From Sunxiuqinia indica (GTDB lineage Bacteria; Bacteroidota; Bacteroidia; Bacteroidales; Prolixibacteraceae): 64,000 bases of DNA. Below the pieces are notes generated by a model. It saw only the letters and a program-made list of their open reading frames with translations. It did not search any database and was not told the DNA's origin. A program made the translations under genes and the position numbers. Shown here piece after piece: positions 24,714-34,482 of this stretch; the stretch's first letter is position 1; every line of letters starts with the position of its first letter. The stretch lies in NCBI RefSeq assembly GCF_009847015.1, contig NZ_WVEM01000008.1:186001-250000 (forward strand), given 5' to 3'.

Positions 24714-25997
24714 TTATTCACCTAACATTATTCGAATAATCTCTTTATCAGTTTCACGCATGCCTTTACTTGCCAATTGCCCAATATTCTCAATCGTGTT
24801 CTCAACCCCCTTCTTAACGATACCATCACCACCATAAAATTGTTGTCCGTTTTTATACATATGATAGCCTAATATGCCTGCTTCAACAGCTGATGCTATT
24901 TTTCCTGCACAGGATGGTTTTGCTCCATCACAAATAATTCCGGAAACGATTGCTAAGGCGTTTACAATGGTATGTGCTACCTCATCTAACCGTCCTCCAT
25001 GTAGCCATGTAATTCCGGCTCCGGCACCAACACCTGCCGATATGGCTCCACAATAAGCCGACAAACGTCCGATTCTGGTTTTTTGATGAATCGTAATCAG
25101 GTTAGCAACAATCAATCCCCGGTACAATGTTTCCCGATCAACGTTCAGTTCGTTTGCGTATTCGATCACCGGTAACGATGCCGTTAATCCCTGGTTGCCA
25201 CTTCCCGCAACAATCATTACCGGCAATCCGCAGCCACTCATTCGTGCATCAGAACCGGCGGCAGCCATAGCCTTTGCCCGCACTTTTATGTCAGTAGTGC
25301 CCCAGCTGTTTAGTAATACCGATCCAATGTTTGCTCCCCAATTGTTCTTAATCCCTTCATTAGCAATAGCGGTATTATAACTTACCTGCTTTTCAAGCAG
25401 ATCTTTCACTTCTGCTATTTCCACTGACTCGGCAAAATCGAGAATACCCGCCACACTCATGAATGAACGATCCACAATTTGCTGAGGAGTTATATCGTTA
25501 CAATCCTGTTTATAAATCTCCGATTTATTATTTTTTGTTATGCGTACAATGTTGGTATGAAAATGAGATATCTGAACCGATGCACTTTCAGCACCACTAA
25601 AAACAGTTACTCGTAAATCAAAAATGATTTCGCTATTTAAGGAAGTGACCTTAACTTCATTTGTTTCGAGAAAATTTCGCATTTGCAATCGCTCTTCCTC
25701 CGTAATGGAGGAAATTACCTCCAACACCTTTGCTGCATCTCCCGAAATAATTCCTGCTACAGCAGCGACCTCAATTCCTTTTAACCCACCCGTGTTCGGA
25801 ACAACAACGCTCTTTACGTTTTTAATAATATTATCACTGGCCTCAACCAATACACGTTCCGGCATTTTTTCCAAAATTTTTGTAGCCACGGCACTTGAAT
25901 AAGCAATCGACATTGGCTCAGTGCAGCCCATCGCGGGAATCAACTCTTCCCTTATAATATTTAAATATGCACTATATTGTAAATCTGTCTTTTCCAT
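24714..25997 (-). CDS. L-cysteine desulfidase / L-serine deaminase family protein (UPF0597)
   Basis: A cytosolic iron-sulfur enzyme, about 427 residues from ATG 25997 (MEKTDLQYS); an ATG at 26036 would add 13 residues. It matches the UPF0597/YhaM-CdsB type, which breaks L-cysteine to pyruvate, ammonia and sulfide or deaminates L-serine. Cluster cysteines are visible in AMGCTEP, RMSGCGLP, LSAYCGAISAG and IICDGAKPSCAGK. Glycine-rich loops (GAGAGITWLHGG, IVAGSGNQGL) are typical. It is not clearly in an operon: 250 bp separate it from the sigma gene and about 100 bp from the DsbD-N gene. Its sulfur-amino-acid role fits the thiol theme of the surrounding genes. Confidence 0.88.
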   Translation of the reverse strand: MEKTDLQYSAYLNIIREELIPAMGCTEPMSIAYSSAVATKILEKMPERVLVEASDNIIKNVKSVVVPNTGGLKGIEVAAVAGIISGDAAKVLEVISSITEEERLQMRNFLETNEVKVTSLNSEIIFDLRVTVFSGAESASVQISHFHTNIVRITKNNKSEIYKQDCNDITPQQIVDRSFMSVAGILDFAESVEIAEVKDLLEKQVSYNTAIANEGIKNNWGANIGSVLLNSWGTTDIKVRAKAMAAAGSDARMSGCGLPVMIVAGSGNQGLTASLPVIEYANELNVDRETLYRGLIVANLITIHQKTRIGRLSAYCGAISAGVGAGAGITWLHGGRLDEVAHTIVNALAIVSGIICDGAKPSCAGKIASAVEAGILGYHMYKNGQQFYGGDGIVKKGVENTIENIGQLASKGMRETDKEIIRIMLGE

Positions 25998-26125
25998 TTT
26001 TAAGTTTAAAATAATCTTCAATGCTTGGGGTAACATTCCTCAAAAACCAGCGTTCATCTCTCCAGCGTACGAATATAAAATAGCCTCTTCAAAAAATTTT
26101 TGCCACCATTTAAAACAAAAGCATT

Positions 26126-26578
26126 CTACTCAATCACAAACTCAAATTCCTCATCGGTTGGTGGTGTGCACATTTCGTCGTTACAGCTCATCCATTGGAT
26201 ATAACCGCTAACTTTAGCAGGTTTTTCAATTACCCAAATTTTGTGCGAAATCGTAGCCTCACCTTTAAAGTAGGTAACTTCCATATCGAACATTTTATCG
26301 TGCGTCTTATTTGATGGAGTCACTTCCACTGCCTTACCATACTCTTTGCAGTTTTCCAGAGCCTCGAAGTTAAACGATGTTTTTACAGGGCCACCATCGT
26401 CCATAGTTAAACCATAAAGTTTAAACCCCATATCAATTTTAGCAGTAGCTACGATCTCGTATTGATTACCACCTTTCAGAGGCTTAAGTTCTATATCCCA
26501 TTTTACCGGCTCGATCATTTGTGCGTGGGCAAACGCTGCTACAGCAATAAACCCCAAGGCGAAAATTAGCTTCTTCAT
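26126..26578 (-). CDS. Single-domain DsbD-N-like periplasmic protein
   Basis: A 150-residue exported protein: a signal peptide to about residue 19 (AVAAFAHAQ), then one immunoglobulin-like DsbD N-terminal domain. It ends with the redox pair in WMSCNDEMCTPPTDEEF, a C-x4-C spacing followed by two prolines. In DsbD that domain takes electrons from the membrane part and passes them to periplasmic partners. Here it stands free and is close in sequence to the N-terminal domain of the full DsbD gene 12 bp upstream, so it looks like a tandem copy that widens electron delivery. Both start with a very similar QxxEPVKW motif after the signal. Confidence 0.85.
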   Translation of the reverse strand: MKKLIFALGFIAVAAFAHAQMIEPVKWDIELKPLKGGNQYEIVATAKIDMGFKLYGLTMDDGGPVKTSFNFEALENCKEYGKAVEVTPSNKTHDKMFDMEVTYFKGEATISHKIWVIEKPAKVSGYIQWMSCNDEMCTPPTDEEFEFVIE

Positions 26579-26590
26579 CAGTATCTATTT

Positions 26591-28531
26591 TTATTTTCTG
26601 AATTTCGTTAATCCTTCATTTAGCCACTCAATAAAATCTTTCGGATCGGGATCATAGCTGTATCCTTCCCCTATCTGCTTTTCGTTTTCATTCAAGATAA
26701 CATAGTATGGCTGCGTATTCCGGTTAAATCTTGATATCTGGAAGTCGGTCCATTTATTTCCAACGGATCTAACTTTTCTTCCGGTTGTTTCGGAAACATA
26801 TTGTTCTTCTTCCGGTAATTTCGTTTTTAAATCAACATACAGCGAAACGACTACAAAATCTTCAACTAACTTTCGCTTAACTTGCTGATTCACCCATACA
26901 TTATCCTCCATCTTCCGACAATTTGTGCACCCTTTTCCGGTAAAATCGATTAGCAATGGCTTTCCGGTTTCTTTGGCTTGAGCCAATGCTTCCTCGTAAT
27001 CGTCGAATAAAGGAATTCCATGCGGACCGATGTGCATACCCAAAGCCATTGTGCCAGCCGAATTACCAGAACGATAAGCCCCGGCAGGCATCGTACGGCC
27101 AACGCCAAGTGGCGACTCAGCATAATCAACCGGTGGCGGGAAACCACTTATCAGTTTCACCGGTGCTCCCCATAAACCCGGGATCATATAAATTACGAAG
27201 GCAAATACCATTGTCCCGGTCACAAATCGTGAAACCGGCAAATGATTCATTGGTGAATCGTGTGGCAGCTTGATTTTCCCCCAGAGATACAGCGCCAGTC
27301 CCATAAAAATGGCAATCCAAATGGCGATGTAAACTTCACGTTCAAGGATGTGCAAATCAAGCACCATATCGGCAATGGATAAGAACTTAAAGGCAAACGC
27401 AAATTCCAGAAATCCTAAAACAACTTTTACTGAATTTAACCAGCCACCTGACTTTGGCAGCGAGTTCAACCATCCCGGGAACGCGGCAAACAAGGCAAAT
27501 GGAATGGCCAGTGCCAGCGAAAATCCCAACATACCAATTACAGGCGCCAAACCTCCGCTTCGTGCAGCTTCAACAATTAAAGCCCCAACAATTGGTCCGG
27601 TACACGAAAATGAAACCAGTGCCAAAGCGAACGCCATAAAGAAAATACCCAGCAATCCGCCTTTGTCTGCCTTTTCATCGACCGCATTTACCCAACTGCT
27701 GGGCAACACAATTTCGAAAGCTCCCATAAACGAGAACGCAAAAACAAAAAGCAACAGGGCAAAAAACAGGTTAAACCACGGATTGGTAGAAAGACTGTTT
27801 AAACTTTCGGCACCAAACACAGCAGTGACAACCGTACCCAATATCACATAAATAAGAATGATGGACATTCCGTACCAAAGTCCGTTGCGAATTCCGATGG
27901 CTTTTGTTTTACTTTGTTTGGTAAAAAAGCTTACCGTCATCGGAATCATCGGGAAAACGCAGGGCGTTAATAGTGCTGCTAATCCTCCTAAAAAGGCCAA
28001 AAAGAATATACTCCAATAATTTCTTGTGTCACTATTATCCGTGGTACTTGAAGCTGCTGTCTCCGCGGTTTGTTGACTTTCACCTCCCAGATTAAAAGAA
28101 AATTCGGCCTGGGTGGGAGGCGTACACATTTCGTCGTCGCAACTCATAAACTCAATGTATCCGCTTACTGAGCCGGCACCAGTCGTTTTCACTTTCTGAG
28201 TATACGAAACATCATGCTCGAACCATTTCAAATCCATTTGAAACGATTGGTCAAACTTTTCCACGACCTCCTTGTTGGGTGTTGGTTTCCCCAGTAATTC
28301 CGCATTTTCAAGATCTTCAAAATAAAAACTGGTTTTAATTGGCCCTCCTTCTGGCAAATCGGTTGAATACATGTGCCAGCCATCGTCAATTGTAGCTGTA
28401 AAAACCAGTTCAACCTCGTTATCCGAAATTTTGTTTTGTGAAAAGCTCCATTTTACCGGTTCAACAATTTGTGCATTTGCAACACCGGTAAATATTATTA
28501 AAACAAACGCAATCAACAGTTTTCGTATCAT
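26591..28531 (-). CDS. dsbD: DsbD-type thiol:disulfide interchange protein
   Basis: A 646-residue inner-membrane protein that moves electrons from cytosolic thioredoxin to the periplasm. A signal peptide is followed by a DsbD-N domain (about 22-150) with SCDDEMCTPP. Then come about eight membrane helices with the two functional cysteines in LLTPCVFPMIP and FSCTGPIVGA. A periplasmic thioredoxin-like domain (about 510-646) with FTGKGCTNCRKMED completes it. All three redox pairs are present, so it should be functional. It likely feeds the thioredoxin proteins encoded at 14741 and 15968. The single-domain paralogue follows 12 bp downstream. Confidence 0.92.
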   Translation of the reverse strand: MIRKLLIAFVLIIFTGVANAQIVEPVKWSFSQNKISDNEVELVFTATIDDGWHMYSTDLPEGGPIKTSFYFEDLENAELLGKPTPNKEVVEKFDQSFQMDLKWFEHDVSYTQKVKTTGAGSVSGYIEFMSCDDEMCTPPTQAEFSFNLGGESQQTAETAASSTTDNSDTRNYWSIFFLAFLGGLAALLTPCVFPMIPMTVSFFTKQSKTKAIGIRNGLWYGMSIILIYVILGTVVTAVFGAESLNSLSTNPWFNLFFALLLFVFAFSFMGAFEIVLPSSWVNAVDEKADKGGLLGIFFMAFALALVSFSCTGPIVGALIVEAARSGGLAPVIGMLGFSLALAIPFALFAAFPGWLNSLPKSGGWLNSVKVVLGFLEFAFAFKFLSIADMVLDLHILEREVYIAIWIAIFMGLALYLWGKIKLPHDSPMNHLPVSRFVTGTMVFAFVIYMIPGLWGAPVKLISGFPPPVDYAESPLGVGRTMPAGAYRSGNSAGTMALGMHIGPHGIPLFDDYEEALAQAKETGKPLLIDFTGKGCTNCRKMEDNVWVNQQVKRKLVEDFVVVSLYVDLKTKLPEEEQYVSETTGRKVRSVGNKWTDFQISRFNRNTQPYYVILNENEKQIGEGYSYDPDPKDFIEWLNEGLTKFRK

Positions 28532-28813
28532 CCTATTTTCTATTAAACATTCTAAATCTCAAAAAAATAATTTGCTTCCAACAACGGCTTTTAAATAGTT
28601 GTTTGCAGGTAAATACCTGGAGAGACAACTACATCGTATGACAACGTTTTTTTATTTTGGGTGACAAAATTCAAACAAGAGGACTACGAATAACGACATT
28701 ATTCTGCCTTTTCAACAGAGTAATTTACTCACACCGAAAATAAGCAATTGGGCTTAACGAATATAACCCAATTTATATATTTAACTTTTAATAGGGCTAC
28801 AAAAATTATTTGA

Positions 28814-28905
28814 TTAATGAAACGCAAACACCGGCTTCCCGTCACTATCAAATTTGACTTCCAGAACCCGGGCATGCCGGCTAGGGTCGTATAACGGATC
28901 TTCTA
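28814..28905 (-). pseudogene. 3' remnant of a GH43-like gene
   Basis: Thirty codons in one minus-strand frame read LLEDPLYDPSRHARVLEVKF, then DSDGKPVFAFH and a TAA at 28814. This resembles the C-terminal end of GH43-type beta-propeller enzymes (the YDPSRHARV turn and the final D-G-P-F strand). It has no start codon of its own and is joined, out of frame, to the 5' part of a GH53 gene at about 28905. It is too short for a firm family call. Confidence 0.5.
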
Positions 28906-29141
28906 AAAGTTCTCAGTCGGATCGAATTCATTCCGTGGTCTTTCACTATGTTGAAACAATCTTCTTCCTCTCCGTTGTCGTTGTAGAATTTGTAGCCAGC
29001 GGCTTCCATCTGCGGCAGCCAGCTAATGTCTGCTCCTTTCGCAAAACTAGTTCGATTGTTACTCTGCACCTCAGACTGCTTTGAGCACGATACCAATAGA
29101 AAAACTGCGAATAAAGCAGTAAATAACCATGGTTGTACCAT
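28906..29141 (-). pseudogene. 5' remnant of a GH53 endo-galactanase gene
   Basis: From ATG 29141 the frame gives a lipoprotein signal (VFLLVSC) and then the start of a GH53 domain: FAKGADISWLPQMEAAGYKF, a spacer, and IVKDHGMNSIRLRTF. It then breaks into RRSVIRP and stops. GH53 enzymes have about 330-350 residues and both catalytic glutamates come later, so the fragment is inactive. The break coincides with the start of the GH43-like remnant, with CTTTTAGA shared at the join, which points to a deletion that removed the rest of both genes. It differs from the GH53 domains at 40694. Confidence 0.8.
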
Positions 29142-29243
29142 AGCTTGATTTTATAAGTTTACGTATCGGCTGGAGGCTGTTTTGCAGAAGTATATTAAAG
29201 GAAATTTGAAGCTCAGTTATGAGAGACCTCCGACCTAAAGTGA

Positions 29244-29291
29244 CAAAAAAAATGCTTTATACCGATTTCAGTTGAAGCCGGTATAAAGCAT
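29244..29291 (-). terminator. Rho-independent terminator after susD
   Basis: On the minus strand ATGCTTTATACC and GGTATAAAGCAT form a perfect 12-bp stem (29280-29291 with 29252-29263), followed by eight T residues. It lies 22 bp after the SusD stop and closes the sigma-FecR-SusC-SusD group before the GH53/GH43 scar. Confidence 0.88.
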
Positions 29292-29312
29292 TTAATTTCA
29301 TTTCACAATTAG

Positions 29313-30944
29313 CTAATTATCCTGATCAAATCCAGGACGTTCGTACCATTGTGTTAGTGTCTTTCCATATCCTTCCGCTTGTTTTACGGCGTAGTCAGGA
29401 ATTGGGAAATATTGACTCGTTGGCGTGTACCCTTTACGCTCAGCTGTTAACTGACGGTACTTATTGAAACGGATTAGGTCGATTTTTCTACATCCTTCGA
29501 ACATTAATTCATGTCCACGTTCCATCAAAAGTGCATCCAGAAAGCCCTCATAGCTGGCCACTGCGTCACCGATCAATGCTGGCAAACCGGCACGATCACG
29601 AACATCATTAACTGCCTGCAGTGCGTCTCCCGTCGGTACCGTCTGATTTTTGCGCGCTACTGCTTCGGCATACATCAATAGTACATCAGCCCAACGAGCT
29701 AACGGAATGTCGGTAGGTTGGAATGAGCTTTCAACTTCAACTGGATATTTATTAATAATAAATCCGGACCACAAGTCACCAATATCATCCCTGGTCACCA
29801 CTGTAAAATCGTTCCGAACATACGAAGTCAATATGGTGCTGGCGCGATTGTCCTCAGGATCGAATGTATCATAAAACTCTGGAGACACATTGAAACATTG
29901 TCCCCATCCGCCACCTTGTGGATAGAATGGAGAAGGTATTGTTTTTGCCTCATCCTGATATTTTGACACATCCCAGGGAAGAACATAGAATGATAGCGGG
30001 TTGAAGTTTCCATTTGCAGCTGATCCATCGCCGGCATCAGAAACGGAGACCGCCGCAATCACCTCAACATTAAATTTATTACCTTGCTTAAACTGGTTCG
30101 CATACGCATCATCTCCCCCATTGCGGAATAAAGCATATCCTGAAGTTTTCAGTTCATTGTACATAGCAATCGCTTTGTCATAATATCCGCTCATATAAGA
30201 ACCTTCATTCAAACAGTGACGCATTAGACAAAACCGGGCGTAATCAGCAGTATATCTTCCCTTCGGCTGATTATTGGGCATATGTGCTGCCGCAAATTCA
30301 AAATCTTCAGTAATCCATTCAGTCATTTGCTCCAAGGTAGGACGCTCGAGACTTTCCTCAGCCTCAATATCTCCAACCAATGCCGGATCTACAATAACCG
30401 GAACAGGACCGTAAATGTGCATGAGGTAGTACATCATCAAACCACGTAGTAATCTGGCTTCTCCCACCAAAGCATTCTTTTTATCTTCCGTAAGCACATC
30501 AGTTGCCTGAATATCACCAATAATTTGCGTAAACCGGGTAATGTCCCTTACTTTTTCAAAATGAGATACACTACTATTTGAGCTACGTCCATAATATACA
30601 CAGTCTTCGTAATTGGCTTGCGAAAGAAGGCTCCAGGCACCGCCCCACGTGCCTATTTCCCAGGCATTACTAAGGTCTGATGTAACATCGAATACGCGAA
30701 TAATCCCACCTTCAGGCACATAAAAGTTATGCTGGTTTACACCAGTAAAGTTGTATACCCAATTGACAGAGAATGGAATATAACAAGCCATCATGTAAGA
30801 CTCAAAATCGGACTCTGTTTGAGGGAAATTAGTCGTAAAAAGGCTCCCATATATTTTGGGCTCAAAGTTATCCTCACAACTTGTTGAAAACAAGGAAGAT
30901 ACTATGATTATTAAAGCTATTATTTTATTTTTCATTGTCATCAT
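29313..30944 (-). CDS. SusD/RagB-family lipoprotein of the galactan locus
   Basis: A 543-residue surface lipoprotein. The signal peptide (IIALIIIVSSLFSTSC) ends in a lipobox cysteine. Helical SusD core features are visible in EARLLRGLMMYYLMHIYG and, near the C-terminus, LLMERGHELMFEGCRKIDLIR. It should sit on the SusC channel encoded 10 bp upstream and bind the oligosaccharide. It shares little detailed sequence with the SusD at 17433, so the ligands probably differ. It is the last gene before a strong terminator. The start may be any of three close methionines (MMTMKN). Confidence 0.92.
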   Translation of the reverse strand: MMTMKNKIIALIIIVSSLFSTSCEDNFEPKIYGSLFTTNFPQTESDFESYMMACYIPFSVNWVYNFTGVNQHNFYVPEGGIIRVFDVTSDLSNAWEIGTWGGAWSLLSQANYEDCVYYGRSSNSSVSHFEKVRDITRFTQIIGDIQATDVLTEDKKNALVGEARLLRGLMMYYLMHIYGPVPVIVDPALVGDIEAEESLERPTLEQMTEWITEDFEFAAAHMPNNQPKGRYTADYARFCLMRHCLNEGSYMSGYYDKAIAMYNELKTSGYALFRNGGDDAYANQFKQGNKFNVEVIAAVSVSDAGDGSAANGNFNPLSFYVLPWDVSKYQDEAKTIPSPFYPQGGGWGQCFNVSPEFYDTFDPEDNRASTILTSYVRNDFTVVTRDDIGDLWSGFIINKYPVEVESSFQPTDIPLARWADVLLMYAEAVARKNQTVPTGDALQAVNDVRDRAGLPALIGDAVASYEGFLDALLMERGHELMFEGCRKIDLIRFNKYRQLTAERKGYTPTSQYFPIPDYAVKQAEGYGKTLTQWYERPGFDQDN

Positions 30945-30954
30945 TCTTAATTTT

Positions 30955-33900
30955 TTAATTAAAATTAATTCTCACGCCTGCTGAGAAGGTCCTCGTTTGT
31001 GGATATTCAGCCTTGCCTCCTTTATAGTCTCCACCGCTTCGAACTTCCGGGTCAAAACCTTCAAAATCCGTGAAAGTAAGTGGATTTTGTGCATCAACAT
31101 AGATACGAATATTGCTCACATATTCTCCCATGAGACCTAGGCTACGTCCGGCGATATTATATCCCAGCGTTATATTTCTCACGCGTAAAAAAGAAGCATC
31201 CTGAAAGCCTACATCTGTGCCAGCACTACCAGGTAGAGCCACCGAAGCAAGATTCCAAGCAATTCCTGGCATTGTCCCATCAGGATTAGACTCTGAATTC
31301 CAAATTCTTTTTGCAAACGAATTTGAGTTTTGCACTTGATTTGCCAGGTTGCCTGCATGAGCCCAATCCAGGGCATAGTTATACTTGTTCACGCCTAGCT
31401 GTGAATAGACAAATACATCTAAATCAAAGTTTTTATAGGTAAACGTATTTCCAAAGCCAAAATAAATATCCGGAACCTCGTTTGTCATTACGATATCATC
31501 TACTGTAATCTCGCCATCTTCGTTTTTATCTGCGATAACAGGATAACCAGGATGACGGGCTTCTTCGGGTTGTGAAGCCGGCATATTACTCATATCACCA
31601 TTTATTATGCCGTTTGTTTCGTAATAATAGCGAGCATTGACCGGTGCATCTTCCTGAAGTTCGTAGTCATTATAATCGTAATTTGGCATTCTTTCTTTCC
31701 AAATCGCGTCATATTTTGAAAGTGTTAAAGTAGAATTCCAAACGAAACTGGCAGTTTGGATAATCTTTCCGGTAATATTAGCGTCCCAACCACTTCTTCT
31801 GAGATGCGCTCCGTTTATTGGGTAGGATCCGAACATTGACAAGCCTGCCGTATTTGCATCGCCAAGCATATCGGTAATATCGTTTTGGAATACATCGAAA
31901 CTACCGGATAACCTGTTCTTCAGAACGTAAAAGTCAACTCCAATATTTTTCATCGTGGTTTTCTGCCAAGTAACATTCGGATAATCTAATCCTCTCAGTG
32001 TGATAGGAATATATTGAACAGATCCCCCGTCAAAACTTACACGACTGTAAGGTTTGTATGTTCCATACAATGTGGTACCAAGATTATCGCTTCCTGTTAC
32101 ACCATAACTCGCTCTCAATTTTAACAAGTCAATCCATGAAACAGAACTAAGAAAACCTTCGTTTGACATTTTCCACGCCATCGATACTGATGGAAATAAC
32201 GAGTACTTTTTCTCCGGGAAAAACTTATCGGTACCATCTCTACGAAGAGTGGCAGCAATAACGTATCGATCCAGGAGATCAATATTTGCACGAACAAACT
32301 GTGATCTCTTTTCATTGTCGCGGCGATACGAACCTGGCTTATATACACCACTGGCGGCACTGATGTTATCATTTCCGATCGCATCATGCTGACCATCGTA
32401 CGCCACATTCAGTCCATTCGCTGAATTCAAATATTTCCCAACACCAGCAACAACATCAAATGTTACCAAGTTTTCGATTGATTTATTGAAACTTACAGTT
32501 GCCTCAAACGTTTGATTTTCGCGGCTATCGGTCGCAAGGTTCCCTCTTGAACTGTACATTTGATCGAAGTATACATAGGAAGGGATATAAACGGAACGCT
32601 TTGTATTATTTTTATTGTTACCGTATAGCAATCTACCTTTTAATGTGTTCTTGATAATATCCACATCGGCAACAAAATTCAAATAAGTTCCTTCCGTTTC
32701 CGTGTCATCACCAATCTCCTGCAAAGCCACTGCATTAGGAATGTTTAAATATTGGGTGTACTCTCCATCTTCATCTCTAATTGGCAAATAGGAGGGATAG
32801 GACAGCGCGGCGGTTAGGGCACCGGCGGCTTGTGAGCCTCTGCCACTTGACGTTCCACCTACCGATGAATTATCGTAACGGTTACGGTTCACATTCACTG
32901 TAGAGGTGAGTTTTAAGAATGGGAAAAGCTGAAGGTCAATATTACTTCTCAACGAATAACGCTTCATACTCGAGTTGGTAACCGTACCCTCCTGGTCGTA
33001 ATAATTACCCGACACATAGTAATTTACATTCTCACCACCTCCATTAATAATGATATTATGATTTGAGATACTTCCATTTTTTAAAATCTGGTCGCTCCAA
33101 TTGACAGTTTCGGCATTGCTAATTTGCTCGCCGGAAAATGGAGCAGTCCAACCTCCATCGAATTCATTCGATCCAAAAACGCCCATATCATTATTAAACA
33201 AATACTGATCTCTACTGAAGTTATTCACGAGAGTCATATAATCCGGTGCATTTAGAGGCTGAAGGTATTCATAGTTTGTTACCAGTGACTGACTTCCATC
33301 ATAAGTAACTTTTAACGGACCTTTTTTACCTTTCTTTGTTGTGATCAGAATTACACCATTTGCCGCATCAATACCATAAATGGCAGCAGAAGCATCTTTC
33401 AATATTTCGATTGACTCGATGTCCTCAGGATTGAGACCGGCAAGACCGGCACGGTCAACTGAAGCTGGTATTACGGTTGCTGAACCACCCGATCCGGATT
33501 CCAGAGACCCTGATGGCATTACAACACCGTCTACAACATAAATTGGATTATCAGCACCACGAATTGAGATATCAACATTTCCTCCTGGCTGTGCACTGGT
33601 TGTCAATGCCTGAAGACCGGCCGCTCTTCCCAATAGCAACTGAGACATATTACTGTTTGCCGATTTAGCTATTTCACTTGCATTTACTTTAGAAATAGAA
33701 GTCGTCAGGTTCTTCTTTGAAACAGTACCGTATCCAATGGCTACAACTTCGTCCAAGCCAATTGAGCTAGTCTCCATCTCAACATTTACGATTGTTTGGT
33801 TTCCAACAGGAACTTCAACCGTAGTCATTCCAATAAATGAAAAAACCAACGTCTGGTCCGAACTTACACCATTCAATGAAAAAGCTCCATCAACGTCCGT

Positions 33901-34383
33901 AATTGTACCAATCGTAGTACCTTTAATAACAACAGTTACTCCAGGGAGTGGCTCTCCAGACGAATCAGTCACTTGTCCCGCAACCGTCTTTTGTTGCATC
34001 GCAGCATTTGCAGTCTGTTTTTCCGAATAAAGCATGATGTGTCGATTTTGAATGTTGTAACTAACATCCGTTCCATCAAATAAAACTTTCAATACTTCGG
34101 TAATCGGTTTATCATTGAACTCTACAGTAACCTCTTTTTTCAGATTAATGTATTCAGCACTGTACGCAAAGCGATATTCGCTCTGTTTTTCAATAGCTTG
34201 CATGATGTCTTCCAGAGTAGCACTCTGCATGGCTAAGTTCAACTTTGTGTTCTGGCTGTATACGCCAGCAGACACTTGCATCAAACCAACCAACACAAAA
34301 AGAAATGTTAAACGCATAACTCTTAAAAATTTTTTGTTCCAGATTGGAGGCAATACTCCACTGGTACTACAGTTTTTTTTCAT
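30955..34383 (-). CDS. SusC/RagA-family TonB-dependent transporter with STN domain
   Basis: A 1142-residue outer-membrane transporter. It has a signal segment (TFLFVLVGLMQVSAGVYSQ), an STN domain (about 47-118), a carboxypeptidase-regulatory-like domain (AGQVTDSSGEPLPGVTVVIKG), the DEVVAIGYG segment, a plug with IEILKDASAAIYGIDAANGV, and a beta-barrel ending in GVRINFN. The STN domain implies control through the FecR and sigma genes upstream. Next to GH53, GH2, GH35 and GH43 genes, it most likely imports galactan or arabinogalactan oligosaccharides with its SusD partner 10 bp downstream. It is clearly divergent from the SusC at 18944. Confidence 0.94.
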   Translation of the reverse strand: MKKNCSTSGVLPPIWNKKFLRVMRLTFLFVLVGLMQVSAGVYSQNTKLNLAMQSATLEDIMQAIEKQSEYRFAYSAEYINLKKEVTVEFNDKPITEVLKVLFDGTDVSYNIQNRHIMLYSEKQTANAAMQQKTVAGQVTDSSGEPLPGVTVVIKGTTIGTITDVDGAFSLNGVSSDQTLVFSFIGMTTVEVPVGNQTIVNVEMETSSIGLDEVVAIGYGTVSKKNLTTSISKVNASEIAKSANSNMSQLLLGRAAGLQALTTSAQPGGNVDISIRGADNPIYVVDGVVMPSGSLESGSGGSATVIPASVDRAGLAGLNPEDIESIEILKDASAAIYGIDAANGVILITTKKGKKGPLKVTYDGSQSLVTNYEYLQPLNAPDYMTLVNNFSRDQYLFNNDMGVFGSNEFDGGWTAPFSGEQISNAETVNWSDQILKNGSISNHNIIINGGGENVNYYVSGNYYDQEGTVTNSSMKRYSLRSNIDLQLFPFLKLTSTVNVNRNRYDNSSVGGTSSGRGSQAAGALTAALSYPSYLPIRDEDGEYTQYLNIPNAVALQEIGDDTETEGTYLNFVADVDIIKNTLKGRLLYGNNKNNTKRSVYIPSYVYFDQMYSSRGNLATDSRENQTFEATVSFNKSIENLVTFDVVAGVGKYLNSANGLNVAYDGQHDAIGNDNISAASGVYKPGSYRRDNEKRSQFVRANIDLLDRYVIAATLRRDGTDKFFPEKKYSLFPSVSMAWKMSNEGFLSSVSWIDLLKLRASYGVTGSDNLGTTLYGTYKPYSRVSFDGGSVQYIPITLRGLDYPNVTWQKTTMKNIGVDFYVLKNRLSGSFDVFQNDITDMLGDANTAGLSMFGSYPINGAHLRRSGWDANITGKIIQTASFVWNSTLTLSKYDAIWKERMPNYDYNDYELQEDAPVNARYYYETNGIINGDMSNMPASQPEEARHPGYPVIADKNEDGEITVDDIVMTNEVPDIYFGFGNTFTYKNFDLDVFVYSQLGVNKYNYALDWAHAGNLANQVQNSNSFAKRIWNSESNPDGTMPGIAWNLASVALPGSAGTDVGFQDASFLRVRNITLGYNIAGRSLGLMGEYVSNIRIYVDAQNPLTFTDFEGFDPEVRSGGDYKGGKAEYPQTRTFSAGVRINFN

Positions 34384-34482
34384 AATTTTGTTTGATTTGT
34401 TAATACTATTTATTCATCCGACCAAGATGAATGATTCAAATTGCCGGGAAGTGCGACCAACACTTTCCGGTTTTTATTTCAG

